This document shows positions 15,234 to 20,341 of a stretch of DNA of 20,341 nt, piece by piece; positions within the stretch are counted from its first letter, which is position 1; every line of letters starts with the position of its first letter. The position numbers and the translations under genes were made by a program. The notes beneath the pieces are model-generated. The model was not told the DNA's origin, searched no databases, and worked only from the letters and a program-made list of their open reading frames with translations. The stretch comes from Methylococcaceae bacterium UBA662 (GTDB lineage: Bacteria; Pseudomonadota; Gammaproteobacteria; Methylococcales; Methylomonadaceae): positions 1-20,341 of the forward strand of contig DBNW01000039.1 of NCBI GenBank assembly GCA_002299425.1, read 5' to 3'.

Positions 15234-15270
15234 AAGGCCCCGGTGTTTTCTAAGTGCCGGGGCTTTTTTT
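15234..15270 (+). terminator. Intrinsic terminator after slp
   Basis: GCCCCGG (15237-15243) pairs with CCGGGGC (15257-15263), extended outward by G-T and A-T pairs and followed by seven T (15264-15270). It ends the fabA-fabB-ttcA-slp unit about 110 bases after slp. On the opposite strand there is little T after the stem, so it should act mainly on the plus strand although dnaE ends just to its right. An inverted pair GCTAGC lies upstream at 15171-15189. Confidence 0.88.
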
Positions 15271-15277
15271 GTCACCG

Positions 15278-18200
15278 TCAGTATTGCACTGTCGCAGAAC
15301 TGATCCCGGGCAATTGGCCTAAGCGCGCCAGTAATTCATCGGCTGGATGGACCCGCCAAAAATCGCCCAACCGAATAGTAGCTTTTGCCGTCGCCGCCGT
15401 GTAGTGGATGTACAAAGGACAGGATCCGCCCCGAAAAGGAGTTAGTGCATCGCCTAAGCGTTTTACAAAGAGACCGCCGTCACCCGGCTCTGCACCAGCC
15501 TGCCAGGTGAGTTGTATGGCCTTGGCAAGTGCCGAGCGAATACCGGTGATGTCGTATGCTTTTTCGGCAGCCAAGGACAGGGTTCCTGAGTAGCCGTCGA
15601 CTTTCAAATAACCCTCTACAACCAAAATTTTATCGCGCTGGAAATAATCGCGGTAATGGCCATAAGCTTCTTCGTAAGCGATGCATTCCAGTCTGCCGGT
15701 GCGATCCTCTAGAGTGAGTGAGATAAATTCCTTGCCATTTTTTGTCTGCCTGATGCGTAAATCCAGGACCAGACCTGCCATTCGCACCGATACGCTGCTG
15801 CGGGTGCGTTCGGCGGCTTCTTTTATTTTGGCGATGGTGCCGTTGCTAAACTGATTTAACTCTGCTTGGTATTCGTCCAGCGGGTGCCCGGTTAAAAACA
15901 GCCCTAGGGCGGCTTTTTCTGCATCCAGTCTTTGTAGCGCTGTCCACGGCTCAGCAATGGCGGAATAGACTTCACGCGCCTGCCCCGGTTGCTCGCTATG
16001 GTTTAAACCAAACAGGTCATTTTGCCCGGTTTGTGCCATCAAGCCGTGCTGCTCGGCCACTTTCAATGCAACCGGCAATTCCGCTAAGTGGCTGGCGCGG
16101 CAGGGGTTAAATGCATCAAAGGCACCGGCTTTAATCAAAGCTTCCAACACCCGTCGGTTAACTTTACGCAAATCCACTCGCTTGCACAAATCGTATAAAC
16201 CAGTGAACGCCCCTTTTCTTTTGCGTTCGTCAAGGATGATTTCCTCAACTGCCGCTTCTCCTACCCCTTTGATTGCGCCTAAGCCGTAGACAATCTGGCC
16301 CTGCTCGTTCACAGTGAACTTGTGTTCGGAAAAATTAATGTTGGGAGGGCAAAGTGCCAATTTCATGGCCTGGCATTCTTCAATCAAGACAACGACTTTA
16401 TCTGTGTTGTCCATGTCCGAGGACAACACCGCTGCCATAAACTCGGCCGGGTAATGGGCTTTTAACCAAGCGGTTTGGTAAGCTACTAAGGCATAAGCTG
16501 CCGAATGCGACTTGTTAAAGCCGTAGCCGGCAAATTTTTCCATCAAGTCGAAAATGTAGGTGGCTATCGACTCATCAATGCCGCCAGCGACGGCGCCCTC
16601 AGTAAAAGCGGTTCGCTGCTTGGCCATTTCCTCGGGTTTTTTCTTGCCCATTGCCCGCCGCAACATGTCCGCGCCGCCCAAGGTGTAACCCGCCATTTCC
16701 CGGGCGATTTGCATCACTTGCTCTTGGTACAAAATAACGCCATTGGTCGGCTTTAATATCGGCACCAACAGGGGGTGAGCGTATTCGGCTTTAGCACCGT
16801 GCTTGACTTTAATGTAATCGTCCACCATGCCCGATTCCAGCGGACCGGGTCTGAATAAAGCCACTAAAGCGATAATGTCATCAAAGCAATCGGGTTTCAG
16901 TTTTTTAATTAACTCTTTCATGCCCCGCGATTCCAACTGGAACACGGCGGTAGTGCGTGCCTGTTTTAGCAGTTCATAAGTAGCGGCATCGTTGCGCGGT
17001 ATGCGGGTAATATCGACTTCCAGCCGGCCTTGCGCGCACTTTGTTTGGTTGATAGTTTGCACGGCCCAGTCGATGATGGTCAGGGTACGCAGGCCGAGAA
17101 AGTCAAACTTGACTAAACCGATAGCTTCAACATCGTCCTTATCGAACTGGGTGACCAAATTGCCGCCGCCTTCCTCGCAATAAAGCGCAGTGAAATCAGT
17201 CAATTTCGTTGGTGCTATAACCACACCGCCGGCATGTTTGCCGGCGTTGCGCGCTGTACCTTCCAGCGACAAAGCCATATTGACTAGGTTTTTGACTTCT
17301 TCCTCAGCCTCGTAGCGTTGTTTCAGTTCGGTACTCTCGGTCAAAGCCTTAGACAAGGTCATGCCGATCTCAAACGGAATCAATTTGGCCAGTTTGTCGA
17401 CAAAACCGTAAGGGAGCCCCAGTACTCGCCCAACATCGCGCACCACGGCCTTGGCCGCCATTGAACCGTAGGTGATAATTTGGGCGACGCGGTCACGACC
17501 GTAGCGCCCGGCGACATAATGAATGACCTCATCACGCCGGTCCATGCAGAAATCAATGTCAAAGTCGGGCATGGACACCCGCTCGGGGTTCAAAAAGCGC
17601 TCGAATAGCAAATCAAACTCGATGGGGTCCAAATCGGTGATTTTCAGCGCGTAGGCCACCAACGAACCGGCCCCGGAACCGCGCCCCGGACCGACCGGAA
17701 TCCGGTTGTTCTTCGCCCATTGAATAAAATCGGCCACGATCATGAAATAACCGGGAAAACCCATGTTGGCGATGACGTTCAGTTCGGTATCTAAGCGCTG
17801 GTAATAGAGCTGCTGGTTTTCCTCATCGCTGCCCTTGCCCACTGCCGGATATTGGCACAAACGTTCTGCTAAGCCCTTCCTGGAGGCTTCGGCCATCAAA
17901 CCCGCCAACGTCATACCGTCAGGAATCGGATAATTGGGCAGAAAGTTTTTCCATAAAGTTAGATGCACATTACAACGCTTGGCTATTTCTACAGAATTGG
18001 CCAAGGCTTCGGGGATGTCGGCGAACAAGGCCTGCATTTCCTCGCTGCTGCGTAAGTATTGTTGCTCGGTGTAATTTTTAGGGCGACGCGGGTCGTCTAA
18101 CACCCGGCTTTGGTTGATGCAGACCCGCACTTCGTGGGCGGCGAAATCTTCTGGCTTGAGAAAACGGACATCGTTAGTGGCGACCACTGGTAAATCGACC

Positions 18201-18772
18201 GCTGACGCCAATTCCAGAACGGCCTCGATGTAGCGCTCCTCATCAGGCTTCCCGACCCGTTGCAACTCCAAATAAAAGCCGTCACCGAACAAATTGTGCC
18301 AATAATCGGCTAGCTGTCTGGCCTGATCCGGGTTTTCTGACAATAACACGCGGCCTATGTCACCTTCCATGGCCCCCGACAAAGCAATCAAGCCATCGTG
18401 TGCTTGCTCTAACCAAGACCGCTGCAATAGCGGCAAACCGTTCCGCTGGCCTTGTTGATAGGCTTTTGAAATCAGCTCGGTCAAGGTGATATAGCCTGGC
18501 TGCCGGTTAACTAACAAAGTCAGGCGAAAAGGCTCGTTAGCGTCATTCGGGTTGACCACCCAAACATCGGCCCCGGCAATGGGCTTAATACCCGTAGCTA
18601 CGGCGGCTTTATAAAATTTAACCAGAGCGAATAAATTGCAATGGTCAGTGACCGCAACCGCTGGCATATTCAGTTCCACCAAGCGGTTAACCAAAGGCTT
18701 TATTTTTACTATGCCATCGACTAAAGAAAACTCGCTGTGCAGCCGAAGGTGAACAAAACGGGGTGGCATCAT
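15278..18772 (-). CDS. dnaE: DNA polymerase III alpha subunit DnaE
   Basis: DnaE is the catalytic subunit of the replicative polymerase. The 1164-aa length matches E. coli (1160). The PHP domain opens with RFVHLRLHSEFSLVDG (residues 5-20), like E. coli RFVHLRVHSDYSMIDG. Polymerase motifs are GPGRGSGAGSLVAYAL and PDFDIDF near residue 400 with two catalytic aspartates; the third sits in the VKFDFLGLRTL region. FRPGPLESGM, the DNA-binding helix-hairpin-helix, the clamp-binding motif QNDLF (near 914) and a C-terminal OB fold (about 985-1070, VRMAGLVLDL) follow. The start is one of two adjacent ATGs (18772 or 18769) with no clear Shine-Dalgarno site. accA, often next to dnaE in E. coli relatives, is absent here. 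dnaE is convergent with slp. Confidence 0.98.
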   Translation of the reverse strand: MMPPRFVHLRLHSEFSLVDGIVKIKPLVNRLVELNMPAVAVTDHCNLFALVKFYKAAVATGIKPIAGADVWVVNPNDANEPFRLTLLVNRQPGYITLTELISKAYQQGQRNGLPLLQRSWLEQAHDGLIALSGAMEGDIGRVLLSENPDQARQLADYWHNLFGDGFYLELQRVGKPDEERYIEAVLELASAVDLPVVATNDVRFLKPEDFAAHEVRVCINQSRVLDDPRRPKNYTEQQYLRSSEEMQALFADIPEALANSVEIAKRCNVHLTLWKNFLPNYPIPDGMTLAGLMAEASRKGLAERLCQYPAVGKGSDEENQQLYYQRLDTELNVIANMGFPGYFMIVADFIQWAKNNRIPVGPGRGSGAGSLVAYALKITDLDPIEFDLLFERFLNPERVSMPDFDIDFCMDRRDEVIHYVAGRYGRDRVAQIITYGSMAAKAVVRDVGRVLGLPYGFVDKLAKLIPFEIGMTLSKALTESTELKQRYEAEEEVKNLVNMALSLEGTARNAGKHAGGVVIAPTKLTDFTALYCEEGGGNLVTQFDKDDVEAIGLVKFDFLGLRTLTIIDWAVQTINQTKCAQGRLEVDITRIPRNDAATYELLKQARTTAVFQLESRGMKELIKKLKPDCFDDIIALVALFRPGPLESGMVDDYIKVKHGAKAEYAHPLLVPILKPTNGVILYQEQVMQIAREMAGYTLGGADMLRRAMGKKKPEEMAKQRTAFTEGAVAGGIDESIATYIFDLMEKFAGYGFNKSHSAAYALVAYQTAWLKAHYPAEFMAAVLSSDMDNTDKVVVLIEECQAMKLALCPPNINFSEHKFTVNEQGQIVYGLGAIKGVGEAAVEEIILDERKRKGAFTGLYDLCKRVDLRKVNRRVLEALIKAGAFDAFNPCRASHLAELPVALKVAEQHGLMAQTGQNDLFGLNHSEQPGQAREVYSAIAEPWTALQRLDAEKAALGLFLTGHPLDEYQAELNQFSNGTIAKIKEAAERTRSSVSVRMAGLVLDLRIRQTKNGKEFISLTLEDRTGRLECIAYEEAYGHYRDYFQRDKILVVEGYLKVDGYSGTLSLAAEKAYDITGIRSALAKAIQLTWQAGAEPGDGGLFVKRLGDALTPFRGGSCPLYIHYTAATAKATIRLGDFWRVHPADELLARLGQLPGISSATVQY

Positions 18773-18798
18773 AAGGGGGAAATCAACAAAGGGGGCAG

Positions 18799-18828
18799 AT
18801 TATAAACTTTCTAGCCGTGCTTTCTTAA
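18799..18828 (-). promoter_or_regulatory. Putative sigma-70 promoter of dnaE
   Basis: On the minus strand TTAAGA (18823-18828) and a perfect TATAAT (18799-18804) are 18 bases apart. The start point would be near 18791, giving a leader of only about 20 bases and fitting the absence of a Shine-Dalgarno site. Confidence 0.6.
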
Positions 18829-19043
18829 GCGATTAGCGCAGCTATAATCCGACAAGCCACGAATAACGAGTTGGTTGCGGCATCCGGGTGTGTTTTTTCT
18901 TGCTTTTATACCGTTGATCCTGAGGTAGCCGGTTACGTCCGACACTCGGCGCGATTATTTTTCTAACTCCCTAGCGTGCTTATCGGATGTTCAGTGGCTT
19001 TCACTGCCTACTGCGTGCTAACGTAGCGGTTTTTAGAAAACTC
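18829..19043 (+). other. Region between dnaE and the methyltransferase gene, no gene found
   Basis: No convincing frame, tRNA or known RNA was seen. A TATAAT at 18843-18848 (+) lacks a good -35. CAGTG-GCTTT-CACTG at 18992-19006 is a small hairpin. GCGTGCT occurs twice (near 18975 and 19013). If transcription starts at the TATAAT, the methyltransferase mRNA would have a leader of about 200 bases. Confidence 0.3.
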
Positions 19044-19049
19044 TAAGGA
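19044..19049 (+). promoter_or_regulatory. Shine-Dalgarno site deciding the methyltransferase start
   Basis: TAAGGA abuts an ATG at 19050 but lies 6 bases before the ATG at 19056, so the second ATG is the likelier start. Confidence 0.7.
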
Positions 19050-19055
19050 ATGTCT

Positions 19056-19955
19056 ATGAATGATAAGATAAAAACGCCAAAACACAGTGACCTTATCTAT
19101 GATGTGGGAATGCACAGAGGGGAGGATACCGAATTTTATTTGCGTAAAGGGTTCCGTGTTGTTTCGTTTGAAGCCAACCCTGAGCTGGCTAAACTTTGCA
19201 GGAATCGGCTCAAAAGTTACCTAGATAAAGGGCAATTAAAAATTGTGGAAGGGGCGATAGTGGATGCCGACGCTATAAAACCAGGCCAAACAAAAGTGGT
19301 CTTCTACAAGAATAACGCGTTATCTGATTGGGGAACCGTTTGTACCGACTGGGCAGAGCGCAATGCTCGGCTCGGCAAACCCAGTAGCATGATTGAGGTT
19401 GATGTCATTAATTTTCAAGAGGTAATGCAGGAAAACGGTGTGCCGCATTTTTTAAAAATAGATATCGAAGGTGCGGATACGGTCTGTCTGGAGTCGTTGA
19501 AAATGTTTCAAGAACGGCCAGACTATGTCTCAATCGAGTCAGACAAAACCAGTTTTGCGAACATAAAGCGAGAAATCGATACACTGATGGCTTTAGGTTA
19601 CGACAGTTTCCAAGCTGTTGAGCAATCGATGATACCTAAGCTTCAAACCCCTCCCCAGCCACCCAAAGAAGGCCATTACGCCCCTCAAAGCTTTGAACAC
19701 GGTTCATCGGGTTTGTTTGGTGCTGAGCTTAACGGTGAGTGGAAATCGTATCGAAAAATTTTGCATCAATACCGTGCCATTAGGCTGGGCTACGTTCTGC
19801 TCGGCAATGATGGCGGAATACTCAATAAATTGACTTTTCCGGGATCATGGCAGCTTCAGTCGTGGGCTCGGAGCGTGTGCCGTCTTTTTACCAACGCTGA
19901 GGTTCCTGGATGGTACGACACCCATGCACGCCATCAGGGTGTAAACAAAATATAA
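19056..19955 (+). CDS. FkbM-family SAM-dependent methyltransferase
   Basis: The 299-aa protein carries the FkbM-type methyltransferase fold: SAM motif I as LIYDVGMHRGEDTEFYLRKG (residues 13-32), the acidic ribose-binding turn VVSFEANP (35-42), LKIVEGAIVD, and HFLKIDIEGAD, the hallmark of this family. There is no signal peptide or membrane segment. FkbM members usually methylate hydroxyls of sugars or secondary metabolites; no partner gene in the window reveals the substrate. The region after about residue 190 (PKLQTPPQPPKEGHYAPQ onward) is a family-specific extension with a Trp-rich end. It stands alone between divergent dnaE and a convergent hemerythrin-like gene, so it may be monocistronic. 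Confidence 0.88.
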   Translation: MNDKIKTPKHSDLIYDVGMHRGEDTEFYLRKGFRVVSFEANPELAKLCRNRLKSYLDKGQLKIVEGAIVDADAIKPGQTKVVFYKNNALSDWGTVCTDWAERNARLGKPSSMIEVDVINFQEVMQENGVPHFLKIDIEGADTVCLESLKMFQERPDYVSIESDKTSFANIKREIDTLMALGYDSFQAVEQSMIPKLQTPPQPPKEGHYAPQSFEHGSSGLFGAELNGEWKSYRKILHQYRAIRLGYVLLGNDGGILNKLTFPGSWQLQSWARSVCRLFTNAEVPGWYDTHARHQGVNKI

Positions 19956-20242
19956 AGCCGCCCTGATAGGACAGCACAGCGGCCAAGAAAGCACATAACC
20001 CGTAGTCCGATGCCGACGGAAAAAAAATAGTGAGTTACCTTTCGCTCACCCACCTTACCCGCTCATTGGCAGGGCAGGGCGGGCTTTTCCGTGGCGTCTG
20101 GGTTTTTTTGCCGGATCAAAAACAAGCGTCCTAGCATGACCGGTGCCATAGGATGGCAGCAAGCATGGATTGGTGAATAAGCGATCATTCGGCCATTTCG
20201 AGCCACAGGGCTTAATGTGACAAAGTACAGTTAACGCTTTGT
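19956..20242. other. Region after the methyltransferase gene, no gene found
   Basis: I see no coding frame. Inverted repeats are frequent: ATCAGGG/CCCTGAT (19933-19967, across the stop codon), the GTGAG/CTCAC hairpin at 20030-20049, TGCCA-TAGGA-TGGCA near 20145-20158, and ACAAAG/CTTTGT at 20220-20242. Most may be 3'-end structures of the two convergent genes. Confidence 0.4.
20020..20049 (-). terminator. Possible intrinsic terminator on the minus strand
   Basis: On the minus strand GTGAG-N10-CTCAC (20049 to 20030) is followed by TA and eight T (20027-20020). The stem is only 5 bp. It lies about 195 bases after the hemerythrin-like stop codon and could end that transcript. Confidence 0.45.
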
Positions 20243-20341
20243 TCAGTTTAAAACCACTGAATACGCCTTATCAAATTGAGGGATGTGGCTGTCCAGCCAA
20301 CCTTTCACCATTTGCCCCATGAAATGGTCTAATAAAACCGG
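20243..20341 (-). CDS. Bacteriohemerythrin-like protein, last 32 residues (5' end outside window)
   Basis: The minus strand reads 32 codons from the window edge to TGA (20243-20245). The peptide includes FMGQMVKGWLDSHIPQFDKAY, which fits the C-terminal helix of bacteriohemerythrins: WL..HI...DK.Y with a His and an Asp five residues apart (positions 19 and 24 of the fragment), the spacing of the last two diiron ligands. In the family these proteins bind O2 at a diiron site; they may stand alone or be fused to signalling domains. Only one helix is visible, so the assignment rests on this motif. The convergent arrangement with the methyltransferase gene is consistent with a real 3' end. Confidence 0.65.
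   Translation of the reverse strand, partial: PVLLDHFMGQMVKGWLDSHIPQFDKAYSVVLN

Noticed and set aside
18843..18848. TATAAT as promoter of the methyltransferase gene
   Set aside because: No acceptable -35 lies 16-18 bases upstream, so I did not list it as a promoter.
1..20341. CRISPR array, tRNA or rRNA genes, insertion sequences, integrase or att sites
   Set aside because: Looked for on both strands by eye; no regularly spaced repeats, cloverleaf-like sequence, transposase frame or flanking direct repeats were seen.

Overview
The window reads as a stretch of gammaproteobacterial chromosome made almost entirely of housekeeping genes, with a possible accessory (defence-type) gene cut off at the left edge and a cut-off bacteriohemerythrin-like gene at the right edge. 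The order clpS-clpA / infA / aat / trxB / ftsK is the ancestral gammaproteobacterial order seen in E. coli (with other genes interspersed there). fabA-fabB and nudJ-mnmA are also classic pairs in that class. A bacteriohemerythrin end together with this gene set is compatible with a methanotroph such as the Methylococcales, but that placement is an inference and not shown by the sequence.

Layout. 1-1041 (+): C-terminal part of a SNF2/HepA-type helicase, visibly more GC-rich than what follows. 1132-2674 (-): nudJ-mnmA, overlapping by 8 bases. 2675-2849: a divergent promoter region holding two similar inverted repeats. 2850-5457 (+): clpS-clpA. 5498-5716 (-): infA. 5800-8202 (-): trxB, aat and bpt, with an ATGA overlap between aat and bpt. 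8496-10814 (+): ftsK. 10894-11715 (+): an LpxH-like metallophosphoesterase. 11930-15130 (+): fabA-fabB-ttcA-slp, ending at a strong intrinsic terminator. 15278-18772 (-): dnaE with a good promoter just upstream of its start. 19056-19955 (+): a solitary FkbM-family methyltransferase. 20243-20341 (-): the last 32 residues of a hemerythrin-like protein.

How the genes work together. ClpS, ClpA, Aat and Bpt make up almost a whole bacterial N-degron (N-end rule) pathway within about 4.4 kb: two transferases that add Leu/Phe to N-termini, the adaptor that recognises the products, and the unfoldase that feeds ClpP. ClpP itself is not in the window. MnmA (s2U34) and TtcA (s2C32) are the two tRNA thiolation enzymes present, on separate transcripts. 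FabA and FabB together form the anaerobic unsaturated fatty acid branch. DnaE and FtsK serve replication and chromosome segregation, and IF1 serves translation initiation.

I found no tRNA, rRNA, CRISPR array, insertion sequence, integrase or attachment site. No new multi-gene system is visible. The places most worth a second look are the left-edge helicase, the paired inverted repeats between nudJ and clpS, the compact N-degron cluster, the unusual tail and internal hairpin of slp, and the right-edge hemerythrin fragment.
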